A stretch of 64,000 nucleotides of DNA, taken from the NCBI GenBank assembly GCA_014055465.1, contig WIAF01000004.1:248001-312000 (forward strand), read 5' to 3'. This DNA is from Nitrospira sp. CR1.1 (GTDB lineage Bacteria > Nitrospirota > Nitrospiria > Nitrospirales > Nitrospiraceae). The notes beneath the pieces are model-generated. The model had not been told where the DNA came from. It was given only the letters and a program-made list of their open reading frames with translations, and searched no databases. This document shows positions 52,252 to 63,715 of the stretch, in pieces (positions within the stretch are counted from its first letter, which is position 1; each line of letters starts with the position of its first letter). The position numbers and the translations under genes are program-made.

Positions 52252-53286
52252 TTAACCCTCGAGCCGATAGGCGATCGGCACCAGAATAGTGATTTGGTCT
52301 TTCCCCAGCGGGTGTTTCAGGGCAAGCGGTGAGGCCTTCCGCAACACGGAGATGGCGTCTTGATCCAGCAAGCCGTGGCCGGAGCTTTCAGCGACCAAAC
52401 ATTCCAGAATCGTTCCGTCATGGCGGATCACCGCTTCCAGCACCACTTTGCCTTCCCACCGGCGCGCCCGCGCCTGCCTGGGGTACCGCTTCAATTGTTC
52501 GATCCGTGTCCACAACGATTCCGCTAACCAACCAAGATCCGCCGGCGCCGTCTCTCTCACCTCACGATGCGCGACTGCGCTCCGATGCGCCACCGCCAGC
52601 GCCGACACGACCGTATCCTGCGTCTCACTCAGGGAAGCCTTTGAGGTCACGACAGATGCCTCGGTCTCAACGACCGCCTGTGCGACGATAGCAGGCCAGT
52701 CCACTGCGGTCGCCAGAGCTTCAACAGGAACCGCCGACTCCTGAATCCCCCCTTCAGGCGACTGCGCCGTCGCCATCTCCGCCTCGACGGCGTGAACAGC
52801 ATCGTGACGTTCCTGCCGCACGACCTCTTGCGCATGAGCCACTTGGGCTTCATGAACCGGCTGCGCGGTGACAGGCTGTACCTCTGTCACGACCGCCTGG
52901 CGTTCCAGAGGGGCGGATCGTTCAGTGGCCCGCGGGGTGACTTGCGCGGACTGAACCGTTTGAACGACTGCCGTCCGCTCCACGGCCTGAGGAATCGGGG
53001 CCCGTGAAGCACGCGATGCCGGGCGAGTCGCAGGTTGTGCCTGTGTCGGCTTCGGAACTGACTCTTGCGGGGGGAGCGAATCGGCAGCGACAGGACTCGG
53101 CGCAGGCAACTGGTGCAATGCCACATCCCACCGGAAGGTGGCCGGTTGCAGATGCGGTTTGACATCCATCACGACCTGCATCGCGATAGCCACAAGGCCG
53201 CCATGCAGCACCAATGAGATCAACCACCCACCGTTGCGAGATCCCCGCACGTGCGCGATATCTCCTCTGAGCGCGACCCCCGACAT
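52252..53286 (-). CDS. tonB: Energy transducer TonB
   Basis: The 344-aa protein has an N-terminal membrane anchor (WLISLVLHGGLVAIAMQVVM, residues ~20-39) that includes the S-H-type helix of TonB. A long Pro/Ala/Gln/Val-rich periplasmic spacer (~60-240) follows, then a C-terminal TonB domain (LKRYPRQARARRWEGKVVLEAVIRHDG and SVLRKASPL). It transmits proton-motive force to the TonB-dependent receptor encoded downstream. No exbB/exbD is in this window. A leader terminator at 53338-53395 lies just upstream. Confidence 0.9.
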   Translation of the reverse strand: MSGVALRGDIAHVRGSRNGGWLISLVLHGGLVAIAMQVVMDVKPHLQPATFRWDVALHQLPAPSPVAADSLPPQESVPKPTQAQPATRPASRASRAPIPQAVERTAVVQTVQSAQVTPRATERSAPLERQAVVTEVQPVTAQPVHEAQVAHAQEVVRQERHDAVHAVEAEMATAQSPEGGIQESAVPVEALATAVDWPAIVAQAVVETEASVVTSKASLSETQDTVVSALAVAHRSAVAHREVRETAPADLGWLAESLWTRIEQLKRYPRQARARRWEGKVVLEAVIRHDGTILECLVAESSGHGLLDQDAISVLRKASPLALKHPLGKDQITILVPIAYRLEG

Positions 53287-53337
53287 TCACCCACTCCCCT
53301 CTCCCCGACAAACAACCAGGCCGCGGGGACCACAAAT

Positions 53338-53395
53338 AAAAAGCCCAAAGCTGTCGTGATACAGCTTTGGGCTCTGACCGCAGGGGTCGTTGGCC
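53338..53395 (-). terminator. Structured leader with intrinsic terminator before tonB
   Basis: On the minus strand GGCCAACGACCCCTGCGGTC-AGAGCCC (53371-53395) precedes a 13-bp hairpin AGCCCAAAGCTGT/ACAGCTTTGGGCT (53342-53373) and a TTTTT tract, about 50 bases before the tonB start. The upstream module GGCCA..GACC..GGTC.GAGCCC is shared with the leader of the TonB receptor gene at 51423-51480. Confidence 0.7.
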
Positions 53396-53570
53396 TTATT
53401 CGAATGTTAAGCGAACCAGACGCATGATCCGCCTCATTGGCCAAGACTTCTTCCAGTTTTTCTGCCAGAAAGTCTTGATAGCAATTCTCAATATCATGTT
53501 CGAGGACTGTTGTCAATGCGACTGTCTTCGCTCTTCCGACGGCGCACACCCCTTCAAACCATACGAGTGT

Positions 53571-56500
53571 TTATGCGGCGGGATGCGGAGAGGCCTCTCT
53601 GGCGCGGACCCATCGAAGGCGCAGACGGTCGAGAAGCAGATACATCACAGGTGTCGTGTAGAGCGTGAGAACCTGACTCACCAGCAAACCGCCGACGATG
53701 GCGATACCGAGCGGCCGCCGCAGCTCCGATCCGACCCCCATGCCCACGGCCAAGGGTAACGCACCCAGCAGGGCGGCTGCCGTGGTCATCATGATCGGAC
53801 GAAACCGCAGCAGGCAGGCTTCGTAAATCGCCGCCAGGGGAGTTTTTCCTTCTCCCATTCGTTCACTCTGCAAGGCAAAATCGATCATCATGATGGCATT
53901 TTTTTTCACAATGCCGATCAGGAGCATGATCCCGATCAAGGCGATCATGCTCAGCTCCGACTTAAACAGCAGCAACGCCAGCAAGGCACCCACGCCGGCG
54001 GAAGGCAAGGTCGAAAGGATCGTCAGAGGATGAATATAACTCTCGTAGAGAATCCCCAGCACGATATACACCGTGACCAACGCCGCCAGAATCAACCAGG
54101 GCTGATTCTCAACAGACGATTGAAAGGCTTTGGCTGTTCCCTGAAATGTCCCGCGCACACTCGCCGGCAAGCCAATGTCGCGCATTGCCAGATCGACAGC
54201 CGGCACCGCCTCACCCAACGACACGCCAGGAGCCATATTGAACGAGAGCGTCACTGAAGGAAATTGGCCCTGATGATTGACGGACAGGATGGTATTGGCC
54301 GGCTCATACCGCGTCACTGCGCTCAACGGCACTTGAGCACCGCCAGGAGAACGGACATAAATTTCATGGAGCGCGGAGGGGTCCTGCCAGTACTGCGGAG
54401 CGACCTCCATCACCACATGGTACTGATTAAGTGGCGTATACATGATCGACACCTGGCGCTGGCCGAAGGCATCGTACAACGTATCGTCGATGAGTTGGGA
54501 GCTTAACCCCAGCCGGGATGCGGTCACTCGATCGAATACCACTAGTGATTGCTGACCGCGATCCTGCTGATCGCTGTTGACATCGACGATTTCCGGCAAC
54601 GTGCGCAACTTGCTCTCGACCTTCGGCGCCCAGGTGTTGAGTTCCGCAAGATCCATGCTCTGCAGCGTATATTGATATTGCGCACTGCTGGCCCGCCCTC
54701 CGATCCGCAGGTCCTGAATGGCCTGCAGATACGTGGGAGCGCCCGGCACCTTCGCCAGCTTTGGACGCAACCGGCCGATCACCTCGTCGGAACTGAGGCC
54801 GCGCTCTTCGAGTGGCTTCAGCGCAATAAACATCCTCCCCGTATTGGTCGTGCCGGCATGGCCCCCCCCGCCTGTGAAACCCGTGATACTCGCAACGGCC
54901 GGATCGCTCCGGATGATCTCCACCACTTCCGTGAGTTTCTGCCGCATCGCCTGAAAGGAAATATCCTGCGCCGCCTGAATATTTCCGAACAACCGGCCGG
55001 TATCCTGCTGAGGGAAAAACCCCTTGGGCACGAGGATGTACAGATACACGGTCAGCGCCATGGTACCGACCGTCACCGCCAGCATAATCCGCGGGTGCCG
55101 GAGGACCCAGGTTAAGCTGGTGGCATACCCATCCAGCATGACGTTGAATCCCCGCTCACTCATGCGATACCACCAGCCATGAACACGGATTGGTTCCGAC
55201 TTCAGCACGCGCGCACACAGCATAGGAATCGTCGTGAGGGAGACAACCAGGGACACCAGAATCGCCACCGACAGCGTGACGGCAAACTCTCGAAACAGCC
55301 GGCCCAGCATCCCGCCCATCAGAAAGATCGGGATGAACACTGCGACCAGTGAGAGGGTCATCGAGACGACCGTAAAAGCAATATCCTTGGCGCCCCGCAA
55401 GGCCGCCTCCATTGCCGCCACCCCCTGCTCTCGGTATCGCGTAATATTTTCCAGCACCACGATCGCGTCGTCCACCACGAACCCCGTCGCAATCGTAAGC
55501 GCCATGAGTGACAGATTGTCGAGGCTGTACCCAAGCACGTACATGGCACCAAACGTGGAAATCAGCGACACGGGAACGGCCACCGCCGGGATCAGAGTGG
55601 CGCGCAGATCGCGGAGGAACGCAAACACCACCAGAATCACCAGAGCCACAGAAATGGCCAGAGTCCGTTCGACGTCGTGCAACGAGGCCCGAATGACGGG
55701 CGTGCGATCCATCACGATCGACAGGGCCATGCTACCCGGCAGGGACGCGTCCAATTGAGGCAGGCGTGCCCGGAGACGATCCACGGTGTCGATGATATTC
55801 GCGCCGGCCTGCCGATAGATGATCACCAGGACTGCTGGCGTCCCGTTCGTGACACCCATGGTCCGTAGATCTTCTACCGAGGACTCCACCGCCGCCACAT
55901 CGGACAGCTGCACGGCGCGCCCGTTTCGATAGGCGACGATCACCGGCAGATACTCCTCAGCCTTGTGCAGCTGATCGTTGGTCCTGATCTCCCAGGTGTG
56001 ATCATCGGCCGTCAGCTGCCCTTTCGGACGATTCACATTGGTGCTATTGAGCACCTGACGCACCTCTCCCAGCCCGATGCCATATTTATTCAACGCGGTG
56101 GGATTGAGATCCACCCGAATCGCCGGCAACGATCCTCCGCCCACGGCCACCTGTCCCACGCCTTCCACCTGTGACAGTTTCTGCTGCAAGATGCTCGACG
56201 CCGCATCGTACATTTGCCCACGGGTGACGAGGTCGGACGTGATGGCCAAAATGAGAATGGGTCCGTCGGCAGGATTGACCTTGCTGTACCTGGGCGCATT
56301 CGGCAGATTTGGCGGGAGATCGGCCCGGGCGGCATTGATCGCCGCTTGCACATCCCGCGCGGCGCCGTCGATATCACGGTTGAGCTCAAATTGGAGGGTC
56401 ACGTTAGTTCCGCCGATTGTGCTGGTGGACGTCATCTCCGTGACACCGGCAATACGAGTGAACTGGCGCTCCAACGGAGCGGCCACGGAAGAGGCCATCG

Positions 56501-56672
56501 TCTCGGGACTGGCTCCCGGTAACGATGCCGACACGTTGATTGTCGGAAACTCGACCTGCGGAAGCGAGGCCACCGGCAGAAAGGGAAAGGCCACCATCCC
56601 GACCAACGTCGCGCCGATCGTGAGGAGTGTGGTCCCCACGGGGCGCCGGACAAACGGAGCCGACAGGTTCAT
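53571..56672 (-). CDS. mdtC: RND multidrug efflux permease, MdtC-like
   Basis: The 1033-aa inner-membrane transporter starts with [23 protein letters not shown] (first membrane helix) and has the duplicated 6+6 helix arrangement with two large periplasmic domains (porter domains, e.g. [17 protein letters not shown] and [14 protein letters not shown]). The proton-relay helix [14 protein letters not shown] is complete with its Asp-Asp pair. It pairs with the neighbouring permease as an MdtB-MdtC heteromeric pump, exporting hydrophobic compounds with an outer-membrane channel that is not encoded here. It overlaps the mdtB-like gene by four bases. Confidence 0.92.
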   Translation of the reverse strand: MNLSAPFVRRPVGTTLLTIGATLVGMVAFPFLPVASLPQVEFPTINVSASLPGASPETMASSVAAPLERQFTRIAGVTEMTSTSTIGGTNVTLQFELNRDIDGAARDVQAAINAARADLPPNLPNAPRYSKVNPADGPILILAITSDLVTRGQMYDAASSILQQKLSQVEGVGQVAVGGGSLPAIRVDLNPTALNKYGIGLGEVRQVLNSTNVNRPKGQLTADDHTWEIRTNDQLHKAEEYLPVIVAYRNGRAVQLSDVAAVESSVEDLRTMGVTNGTPAVLVIIYRQAGANIIDTVDRLRARLPQLDASLPGSMALSIVMDRTPVIRASLHDVERTLAISVALVILVVFAFLRDLRATLIPAVAVPVSLISTFGAMYVLGYSLDNLSLMALTIATGFVVDDAIVVLENITRYREQGVAAMEAALRGAKDIAFTVVSMTLSLVAVFIPIFLMGGMLGRLFREFAVTLSVAILVSLVVSLTTIPMLCARVLKSEPIRVHGWWYRMSERGFNVMLDGYATSLTWVLRHPRIMLAVTVGTMALTVYLYILVPKGFFPQQDTGRLFGNIQAAQDISFQAMRQKLTEVVEIIRSDPAVASITGFTGGGGHAGTTNTGRMFIALKPLEERGLSSDEVIGRLRPKLAKVPGAPTYLQAIQDLRIGGRASSAQYQYTLQSMDLAELNTWAPKVESKLRTLPEIVDVNSDQQDRGQQSLVVFDRVTASRLGLSSQLIDDTLYDAFGQRQVSIMYTPLNQYHVVMEVAPQYWQDPSALHEIYVRSPGGAQVPLSAVTRYEPANTILSVNHQGQFPSVTLSFNMAPGVSLGEAVPAVDLAMRDIGLPASVRGTFQGTAKAFQSSVENQPWLILAALVTVYIVLGILYESYIHPLTILSTLPSAGVGALLALLLFKSELSMIALIGIMLLIGIVKKNAIMMIDFALQSERMGEGKTPLAAIYEACLLRFRPIMMTTAAALLGALPLAVGMGVGSELRRPLGIAIVGGLLVSQVLTLYTTPVMYLLLDRLRLRWVRAREASPHPAA

Positions 56673-59600
56673 GGCGGACCTATCGGCACAGCGTTCCCCA
56701 CCGTGGCCTGCCCCGGGGTGCGGCGGAAACGGGCCGCCAGCCGATCCAGGGCGAGATACACGACCGGTGTGGTGTACAGCGTCAGCAGCTGGCTCAAAAC
56801 CAGTCCGCCGACGATCGCGATGCCCAGGGGACGCCGCAGCTCCGAGCCGACCCCTGCCCCCATCGCCAGCGGTAACGCTCCGAAGAGCGCCGCCATGGTC
56901 GTCATCATGATGGGACGAAAACGCAGGAGTCCGGCTTCATAAATGGCCTGTTCCGGCGGCTTCCCCTCCGTGCGCTCGGCGTCCAGCGCAAAATCAATCA
57001 TCATGATGGCGTTCTTCTTCACGATCCCAATCAGCAAAATAATGCCGATCAATGCGATGATGCTGAATTCCATCCGGAACAGCATGAGGGCCAGCAGCGC
57101 GCCCACGCCGGCGGAAGGCAGGGTCGAAAGAATCGTGAGCGGATGGATGTAGCTCTCGTACAAGATACCGAGCACGAGATACACCGTGATCAAGGCAGCC
57201 AGGATCAGCAGCGGTTCATGTTCCAGCGAATTCTGAAACGCTTGCGCCGCGCCCTGAAAACTCCCGCGGATACTGGCGGGAAGGCCCAACTCCTGAGTGA
57301 CATGACGAATCGCCTCCACCGCCTCGCCAAGAGAGCCGTTGGGCGCAAGGTTGAAGGAGATCGTCACCGCTGGAAACTGACCTTGCCGGCTGATGACGAG
57401 GGGCACGGTGGTATCCGTGACTCGGGTGAAGACGTTCAACGGCACGGATCCGCCTGTTCCACGCACCTGCAACGCCTGCAGCGCTTCCGGTCCCTTCTGA
57501 AATTCCGGCATCACCTCCAGAATGACGCGATACTGATTCAACTGCGTAAAGATGGTCGACACCTGGCGCTGGCCGAACGCATCGTACAGGGTATCCGTGA
57601 TGAGTTGCGGCGTGATCCCCATGCGCGAGGCCGTATTGCGGTCGATTTCCACGAGAGAGGCCAGTCCAAAATTCTGCTGATCGCTGCTGACATCGCGCAG
57701 TTCAGGTCGAAGCTGCAGACTCTCCAGCAGCTTCGGGGCCCAGCGCTTCAACTCCTCCGGGTCGGCATCTTCCAGCGTATATTGAAATTGCGTCCGGCTC
57801 ACCCGATCCTCCACCATCAGGTCCTGCACCGGCTGCATGTGCAAGGTCATGCCGTTGACCGCAGCCACGCGTGATTCCAGCCGTCTGATGATGTCGCCGG
57901 CGCCGGCCAAGCGCTCCCCCAGCGGCTTCAAATTGATGTAGATGCGCCCGCTATTGAGTGTCGTGTTCGTTCCGTCTACCCCGATGAAGGACGTGAGGCT
58001 TTCCACGGCCGGCTCCTCCAGAATAACGCGAGCCAGGGCCTGCTGCCGTTCCGCCATGGCGCCAAACGACACCGTTTGCGGCCCCTCCGTGATGCCGAGA
58101 ATGACGCCCGTGTCCTGGAGCGGGAAGAACCCCTTGGGAATCAGAACATACAGCGCGACCGTCACCACCAATGTAGCGCCCGTGACGGCCAGCGTCGCCG
58201 GCTGACGCCGCAGCACCCACTGCAGACTTGTTCCATAACCCGTGATAATGCGATCCAGCACCCGCTGCGAGGCCCGCGACAAGGGCCCGGGCCGTTCCTC
58301 TCGCCGCTCGCGCAGGAGCCTGGCGCACATCATCGGCGTCAGGGTGAGAGACACCACCGCCGAAATGAGAATGGTGATACTCAGCGTCACGGCAAATTCC
58401 CGAAACAACCGCCCGACCACATCACCCATGAACAACAAGGGAATCAGCACCGCGATCAGGGAGACCGTCAACGACAGGATGGTGAACGCAATCTGCTTCG
58501 ATCCCTTCAGCGCGGCCTGGAGTGGCGACTCTCCCCGTTCGATATAGCGCGCAATGTTTTCAATCATGACGATGGCATCGTCCACCACGAAGCCCGTGGA
58601 GATCGTCAGCGCCATCAAGGTCAGATTGTTCAGGCTGAACTCCATGAGGTACATGACGCCGAAGGTTCCGATCAGGGACAGAGGCACCGCCACCGCCGGA
58701 ATCAGCGTGGCGGGCAATGTGCGGAGGAACAAAAAAATCACCAGGATCACGAGGGCCACCGCCAGCGCCAGTTCAACCTGCACATCGCGGACGGTCGCGC
58801 GAATCGAGGTCGTGCGGTCAGTCAACACCGAGACCTGGACCGAGGAGGGCAAGGTTCCCTGCAGTTGCGGCAGCAACTTCTTCACCCGGTCGACCACTTC
58901 AATGACATTCGTCCCCGGCTGACGCTGAATGTTGACGATCACCGCCGGCGTCTCGTTCATCCAAGCCGCCTGCTTGGTATTCTCGACATCGTCGATCACC
59001 TCGGCGACTTCCGACAGCCGAACGGGAGCGCCATTGCGATAGGCGACGATCAACGCCTTGTAGTCCTTACCGGCAAATAACTGGTCCGTCGCATTGATGA
59101 TCGATGCGCGGCGTGGTCCGTCAAAACCGCCCTTCGCCTGGTTGACATTGGCGGCCGCCACCACGTCGCGGAGATCCTCCAGCGTCAAGCCGTAAGCGGC
59201 TAATGCGCGAGGATTCGCCTGAATGCGCACAGCGGGACGCTGTCCCCCGCTGATGCTCACCAGGCCGACACCGGACAATTGCGACACCTTCTGCGCAAAG
59301 CGGGTTTCCGCGAAATCCCGCACTTGCGACAGGGGCAAGGTCGCTGAGGTTAAAGCCACGGTGAGGATCGGCGCGTCGGCGGGATTGACCTTGCTATAGA
59401 TAGGCGGCGCGGGAAGATCCCGGGGCAAAAACGTGGCCGCCGAATTCATGGCCGCCTGCACTTCCTGCTCGGCCACATCCAAATCGATGTCGAGACTGAA
59501 TTGGAGGGTCACGACCGAACTGCCTCCGGAACTGGTTGAAGTCATCTGGTTGAGTCCGGGCATTTGCCCGAGCTGCCGTTCCAGCGGAGCTGTAATGGAG

Positions 59601-59782
59601 GAGGTCATCACGTCCGGCCCGGCGCCGGGATAAAACGTCAGCACCTGAATGGTGGGGTAATCAACTTGAGGAAGCGCGGAAACCGGCAGGTGGCGATACG
59701 CCAGCGCTCCGGCCATCAGAATCGCGATCATCGTCAGAACCGTGGCCACCGGCCGCACGATGAACAACCGCGAGGGATTCAC
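56669..59782 (-). CDS. mdtB: RND multidrug efflux permease, MdtB-like
   Basis: The 1037-aa transporter begins [27 protein letters not shown] and has the RND helix arrangement including the proton-relay [17 protein letters not shown] and porter motifs ([36 protein letters not shown]-type strands). It is the middle gene of an mdtA-mdtB-mdtC order with ATGA four-base overlaps on both sides. Substrate specificity cannot be read; the closest well-known relatives export bile salts, novobiocin and other hydrophobic compounds. Confidence 0.92.
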   Translation of the reverse strand: MNPSRLFIVRPVATVLTMIAILMAGALAYRHLPVSALPQVDYPTIQVLTFYPGAGPDVMTSSITAPLERQLGQMPGLNQMTSTSSGGSSVVTLQFSLDIDLDVAEQEVQAAMNSAATFLPRDLPAPPIYSKVNPADAPILTVALTSATLPLSQVRDFAETRFAQKVSQLSGVGLVSISGGQRPAVRIQANPRALAAYGLTLEDLRDVVAAANVNQAKGGFDGPRRASIINATDQLFAGKDYKALIVAYRNGAPVRLSEVAEVIDDVENTKQAAWMNETPAVIVNIQRQPGTNVIEVVDRVKKLLPQLQGTLPSSVQVSVLTDRTTSIRATVRDVQVELALAVALVILVIFLFLRTLPATLIPAVAVPLSLIGTFGVMYLMEFSLNNLTLMALTISTGFVVDDAIVMIENIARYIERGESPLQAALKGSKQIAFTILSLTVSLIAVLIPLLFMGDVVGRLFREFAVTLSITILISAVVSLTLTPMMCARLLRERREERPGPLSRASQRVLDRIITGYGTSLQWVLRRQPATLAVTGATLVVTVALYVLIPKGFFPLQDTGVILGITEGPQTVSFGAMAERQQALARVILEEPAVESLTSFIGVDGTNTTLNSGRIYINLKPLGERLAGAGDIIRRLESRVAAVNGMTLHMQPVQDLMVEDRVSRTQFQYTLEDADPEELKRWAPKLLESLQLRPELRDVSSDQQNFGLASLVEIDRNTASRMGITPQLITDTLYDAFGQRQVSTIFTQLNQYRVILEVMPEFQKGPEALQALQVRGTGGSVPLNVFTRVTDTTVPLVISRQGQFPAVTISFNLAPNGSLGEAVEAIRHVTQELGLPASIRGSFQGAAQAFQNSLEHEPLLILAALITVYLVLGILYESYIHPLTILSTLPSAGVGALLALMLFRMEFSIIALIGIILLIGIVKKNAIMMIDFALDAERTEGKPPEQAIYEAGLLRFRPIMMTTMAALFGALPLAMGAGVGSELRRPLGIAIVGGLVLSQLLTLYTTPVVYLALDRLAARFRRTPGQATVGNAVPIGPP

Positions 59783-61017
59783 GTGCGCGTCCCTTGTTTT
59801 TTCCGCTCCCCTCCGGTCGGCGGATTCTCCTGGCTGGTCGGAACCGCCCCGCCCGCTGGCCGCATCTCAACCTTGCTGCCCTCGCGCAACTTTTCCGTTC
59901 CATCCACCACGACGGTTTCGCCTGATGCCAGTCCGGTGTCGATGGAGGTGTCTTCGCCCTGCGCCACACCCACAGTTACCGGGCGCACGCTGACCGTCTG
60001 TTCCGCCTCGTTGACTACATACACAAATGTTCCCTTGGGGCCGCGTTGAATCGCTGCGGACGGCACTATAGTCGCACCGTGCTTGATGTCGAGCAGCAGA
60101 CGGGCATTGACGAACTGATTGGGAAAGAGCGCACTGTCGTCGTTCGGAAACACCGCCTTCAGGCGGACGGTCCCGGTGGTCGGATCGATTTGATTGTCGA
60201 CGGTGAGCAGCGTCCCCGTAGCCAATTTGCGTTTGTGCTCGCGGTCGAATGCCTCCACGACGAGTGGCTCCCCCCCCTTGAGCCGCTCAAACACGGCAGG
60301 CAGGTGATCTTCCGCCAACGCGAACACGACGGTAATCGGTTGCAATTGGGTAATCACCAACAACCCATTGGGATCGTTCGCATGCACAATATTGCCCGCA
60401 TCCACGAGGCGCAACCCGACCCGCCCATCGATCGGCGCGGTAATACTCGAATAGGTCAACTGCAATCTGGCATTGTCGATCTGGCCTTGATCAGCTTTGA
60501 CGATGCCCTCGTACTGACGGACCAGCGCCTCCTGGGTATCGAGCTGCTGCTTGGGAATGAAGTTTTGCTTGTACAGGTCGCGATACCGCTCGAAATCCAA
60601 TTGCGCATTTTTCAACTGCGCCTGATCGCGCGCCATTTGTCCCTGGGCCTGGACCAACTGCACTTCAAACGGGCGTGGGTCGATTTGCGCCAGCAATTCC
60701 CCGTTATGCACGAGCTGCCCTTCCTTGAAGAGCACGCGCATCAATTGACCGTCCACCCGACTTTTGACCGTGACCGTATTCATCGGAATGACGGAACCCA
60801 AGCCATTCAAATAAATATTGATCTCGCCGGTTTTTGCCGCCGCCGCCACGACCGGCGTATTCCGCGCGGCCACGGCTGGGCGCTTTTCCGATCGGCCTGG
60901 TTGCGCTTCGCCGGACCGGGTCATCAGGACGTACGCTCCCACCGCCAACAGGCAGGCTGCGGAGAGCCCGATCATCCACCGTTTCAGGAGCGTCGAAAAT
61001 CTCATCGACTCTGCCAT
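59779..61017 (-). CDS. mdtA: RND efflux periplasmic adaptor, MdtA-like
   Basis: From ATG 61017 (AAGGA upstream) the ~412-aa protein has a membrane anchor ([18 protein letters not shown]), a lipoyl/barrel-sandwich domain in two parts ([28 protein letters not shown] and [23 protein letters not shown]), a coiled-coil hairpin between them (~110-180) and a beta-barrel ([19 protein letters not shown]). This is the membrane-fusion protein that joins the RND permeases to an outer-membrane channel. It overlaps mdtB by four bases. Confidence 0.93.
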   Translation of the reverse strand: MAESMRFSTLLKRWMIGLSAACLLAVGAYVLMTRSGEAQPGRSEKRPAVAARNTPVVAAAAKTGEINIYLNGLGSVIPMNTVTVKSRVDGQLMRVLFKEGQLVHNGELLAQIDPRPFEVQLVQAQGQMARDQAQLKNAQLDFERYRDLYKQNFIPKQQLDTQEALVRQYEGIVKADQGQIDNARLQLTYSSITAPIDGRVGLRLVDAGNIVHANDPNGLLVITQLQPITVVFALAEDHLPAVFERLKGGEPLVVEAFDREHKRKLATGTLLTVDNQIDPTTGTVRLKAVFPNDDSALFPNQFVNARLLLDIKHGATIVPSAAIQRGPKGTFVYVVNEAEQTVSVRPVTVGVAQGEDTSIDTGLASGETVVVDGTEKLREGSKVEMRPAGGAVPTSQENPPTGGERKKQGTRT

Positions 61018-61046
61018 CGCCGCTATTCCTTCCGTCCCCCGGCATC

Positions 61047-61244
61047 CTACGCCTGCCGAACATACTCGCAGGTCATACGCCAGGGCTGCTGAAGCTGCGC
61101 ATGGAGCCCGGCGTAAGCCCGGACAAGCACGCCATCTGGAACCTCTGGCACACGCTCCGCCTGCACATGCACCGAGACAATCTTCAGCGCATGGTGCTGA
61201 TGCCGGGCAATCCATTCACTGAAGCGATCGATGTCACCGCACAA
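61047..61244 (-). CDS. Possible small ORF ahead of mdtA
   Basis: A minus-strand frame of at least 65 codons reads [40 protein letters not shown] and ends [12 protein letters not shown], 29 bp before mdtA. The residue mix looks like a real protein rather than noise, but the only starts are TTG 61244 or upstream CTG codons and no family is recognised. The remaining stretch 61245-61485 shows nothing further. Confidence 0.35.
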   Translation of the reverse strand: MCGDIDRFSEWIARHQHHALKIVSVHVQAERVPEVPDGVLVRAYAGLHAQLQQPWRMTCEYVRQA

Positions 61245-61485
61245 GACTCGGTCGATACATTCGGCGTGATCGGACAGGAGTGCCTACACTCCTTGAAAGC
61301 GGGCCGTCCCCTCCACCGCAGTCTCGCCTTTAGCATCATACCTCATCCGCCCTCCGGACCACAGGCGTGGCCTCATATGATTCAAGTCGTGGGCAAACCG
61401 GCAGGGGTTACAAGCGTTTTGAAAAAAAATCGGTCACGATCGGTTCCCGAGTCTAGTCCGTTCACGAGCGACTCTTATCTTTGCG

Positions 61486-62394
61486 TCACCGGTCTCTCTT
61501 CCGTCTCCAGCGCTTGTTGACGACGATACGCACCTGATCGGCCAAGGCCTGGGCCGCCCCGCTCCGGTACCCGCCTTTTTTCCATAACAGCCCGAGGCTC
61601 CGCCGAGGTGTCGGATGTTTGAGCGGAATGCCGCGAAGCCCGTCGTTCCCCTCCAAGCCCAGAGACAGTCGCGGGAGCACGGTCGCCAGCTTGCTGGTCT
61701 TCACCGTCGCGAGGATTCCTTCAATCGAATTCATTTCAACAGCCACCTTCGGCACAATGCCCGCCTGCTCGAAACTCGCGTTCAGCAAACGGCGCGTACA
61801 AAAGATGTCCGACAGAAGCACCAAGGGTTCGTCAGCCAGGGATGCCAATCGCAGGTGGCGACGGGTGGCGAAGTGATGCCGGGGCGAGGCGATCAAGACA
61901 AAATCCTCCTCAAACAGCGGCTGGCTCTCGATCCGGTCGGATCCCGCTGGAACGAACCCGATACCCAGTTCCAACAATCCGCTCTTCACGCCTGCTTCGA
62001 TCTCCGGCCCGGACAGCTCATCAAGTTTGAGGGAGACCTGCGGATGCAGGGTCGAGAACCGGCCGACAATGTCAGGGACCAGATAGGCATTGACCGTTTG
62101 CACCACCCCGACGGCAAGGGCGCCTCGCTGCAGGCCTTCCTCTTCCGCAATGGCGACTTGAGCCAGCTCCATTTCCCGTAAGGCCCGCCGTGCATGTTCG
62201 CGAAAGATCGATCCGGCCCGCGTCAGTTGAACCGATCGTCCCACGCGGTCGAAGAGCGGCACCCCGACTTCCTGCTCCAGCTGTTTGATCTGCGCGGACA
62301 AGGCCGGTTGAGACACCGGAAGTCCCTCCGCCGCCTTGGTAAAATGCAAGGCGTCGGCGACCGCGAGAAAATAGCGAAGATGGCGAAATTCCAT
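61486..62394 (-). CDS. LysR-family transcriptional regulator
   Basis: The 302-aa protein has an N-terminal winged helix-turn-helix (MEFRHLRYFLAVADALHFTKAAEGL, SQPALSAQIKQLEQEVGVPLFDR) and a two-lobed effector-binding domain typical of CynR/CysB-like regulators (SGPEIEAGVKSGLLELGIGFV, ILATVKTSKLATVLPR). Such proteins are usually divergent from or adjacent to their targets; here the RND efflux operon follows 469 bp downstream in the same direction and the MOSC gene is divergent, so either may be the target. The effector is unknown. Confidence 0.92.
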   Translation of the reverse strand: MEFRHLRYFLAVADALHFTKAAEGLPVSQPALSAQIKQLEQEVGVPLFDRVGRSVQLTRAGSIFREHARRALREMELAQVAIAEEEGLQRGALAVGVVQTVNAYLVPDIVGRFSTLHPQVSLKLDELSGPEIEAGVKSGLLELGIGFVPAGSDRIESQPLFEEDFVLIASPRHHFATRRHLRLASLADEPLVLLSDIFCTRRLLNASFEQAGIVPKVAVEMNSIEGILATVKTSKLATVLPRLSLGLEGNDGLRGIPLKHPTPRRSLGLLWKKGGYRSGAAQALADQVRIVVNKRWRRKRDR

Positions 62395-62524
62395 GCCACG
62401 TCATATCATAAGTGAAAGTGATTGATCTAATCAGAACAAACACTTTGACGCCTCAACCGGACAGGCACTAGGGTGAGACCGTTCACCCGAACGGCAGCCT
62501 CCCACGAGAGCGGAAGCGAACCAC

Positions 62525-63244
62525 GTGCAGCAAATCATTGGCTTGATACGATCCATCCAGGTGGGGCTTCCTGAGCACGGCCACCCGGAATGCCTTGAAG
62601 ATCGGCCGCCACAACCGTGGACGACCGGTATCTTCAAGCATCCTGTTCGCGGGCCAATCCGCCTGCAGCCGCATAACCTGGACGGTGATGGCCAGGCAGA
62701 TCTGGTTCACCATGGAGGCCTCGACAAGGCCGTATGCGTGTATCCATCCGAACACTGGTTTCACTGGGGCAGTATTCTGCCGCAGCAACAACTGATCGGC
62801 GGCGAGTTCGGTGAAAATTTCACGCTCGAAGGACTCACGGAAGCGGACGTCTGCATTGGAGACATTTTTTCAGTCGGGTCTGCCGTCGTCCAACTCTCTC
62901 AACCACGCCAGCCCTGCTGGAAGCTGGCCCGGCGCTGGCAGATCAAGGATCTGGCGGTGCAGGTTGAGCAGACCGGATTCACCGGGTGGTATTTTCGAGT
63001 CCTCCAAGAAGGACTCGTCGAATCAACTATCCCGCTGCGCCTGATAGATCGCCCATATCCTGAATGGACAGTCACCACGGCCAATCGGATCATGCATCAT
63101 GAACGGGGAAATCAGAAGGCAGCTGAACATTTGAGCCTCTGCCCCCTCCTCTCCTCAAGTTGGCAACACACGTTGCGACAACGTAGCCTGCAGCAGAACA
63201 GTCCGGACCCGCAGCGCCGACAATTCGGCGATCCACACTCTTAA
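62525..63244 (+). CDS. MOSC-domain protein (YiiM-like)
   Basis: The 239-aa protein has the MOSC core: DGDGQADLVHHGGLDKAVCVYPSEHW, GEFGENFTLEGL and the cysteine of SQPRQPCWKLARRW that holds a molybdenum or sulfur ligand. The C-terminal part is a 3-alpha domain. The family includes YiiM-type 6-hydroxylaminopurine reductases and Mo-cofactor sulfurases. The start is GTG at 62525. It is divergent from the LysR gene, 130 bp apart. Confidence 0.88.
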   Translation: MQQIIGLIRSIQVGLPEHGHPECLEDRPPQPWTTGIFKHPVRGPIRLQPHNLDGDGQADLVHHGGLDKAVCVYPSEHWFHWGSILPQQQLIGGEFGENFTLEGLTEADVCIGDIFSVGSAVVQLSQPRQPCWKLARRWQIKDLAVQVEQTGFTGWYFRVLQEGLVESTIPLRLIDRPYPEWTVTTANRIMHHERGNQKAAEHLSLCPLLSSSWQHTLRQRSLQQNSPDPQRRQFGDPHS

Positions 63245-63268
63245 CCATCATTCTTCCCGGGAGGTGTT

Positions 63269-63607
63269 ATGACACGTCTGATCCTAGTTGCCTGCAGCCT
63301 GACCCTTGGCGCAACACTGACCATGAGTTCCTGGTGCGCCGCCGAAAATCCGACCACCATCACTATCCTTTCTCCGCGCAACGGGGACTCCGTGCCGGAG
63401 ACCTTTGACATCAAGTATGAAATTGTGAATGCACCGGAGGGCAACCACGCCCATGTATATCTTGACGGCGCCTACCAGAAGGGATTCAAGGGCACGTTCA
63501 CGAAAATGCCCAAAGGGGAACACACGATTACGGTCAAAATCGCCGATCACGATCACAAAGATGCGGGAACGGCGACAGACAGCGTTAAGGTGAAGGTCGG
63601 AGAATAA
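63269..63607 (+). CDS. Small exported beta-sandwich protein
   Basis: The 112-aa product has a signal peptide (residues ~1-24) and a mature part with an Ig-like strand pattern (ITILSPRNGDSVPETFDIKYEIV, HAHVYLDGAYQKGFKGTF, MPKGEHTITVKIADHDHKD). GGGAGG precedes ATG 63269. The NHAHVYLDG and DHDH stretches could bind a metal. It resembles DUF4399-type secreted proteins but I am not sure of the family. It follows the MOSC gene by 24 bp. Confidence 0.65.
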   Translation: MTRLILVACSLTLGATLTMSSWCAAENPTTITILSPRNGDSVPETFDIKYEIVNAPEGNHAHVYLDGAYQKGFKGTFTKMPKGEHTITVKIADHDHKDAGTATDSVKVKVGE

Positions 63608-63672
63608 GCAGAGGGGTCGGCGGGTGACGAATCCTGCCCGACCCGACGACGTGTCGAAACATCGCACCGGCC

Positions 63673-63699
63673 GGGAGGGGCCGGACCCGGCCTCCTCCC
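63673..63699. terminator. Possible hairpin between convergent genes
   Basis: GGGAGGGGCCGG...CCGGCCTCCTCCC forms an ~11-bp stem with one bulged base between the + gene ending at 63607 and the minus gene ending at 63716. There is no T-run on either side, so it is only a weak terminator candidate. Confidence 0.3.
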
Positions 63700-63715
63700 C
63701 GCCACGACGCAGTGC

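Noticed and set aside
51423-53395. Known riboswitch class (for example cobalamin or molybdenum) before the TonB genes
   Set aside because: The conserved part is only ~22-24 nt plus a terminator, too small for those classes, so I report an undefined leader element instead.
58076-59080. 334-codon + strand frame opposite the mdtB-like gene
   Set aside because: Repetitive His/Arg/Gln composition typical of a shadow frame; RND motifs are on the other strand.
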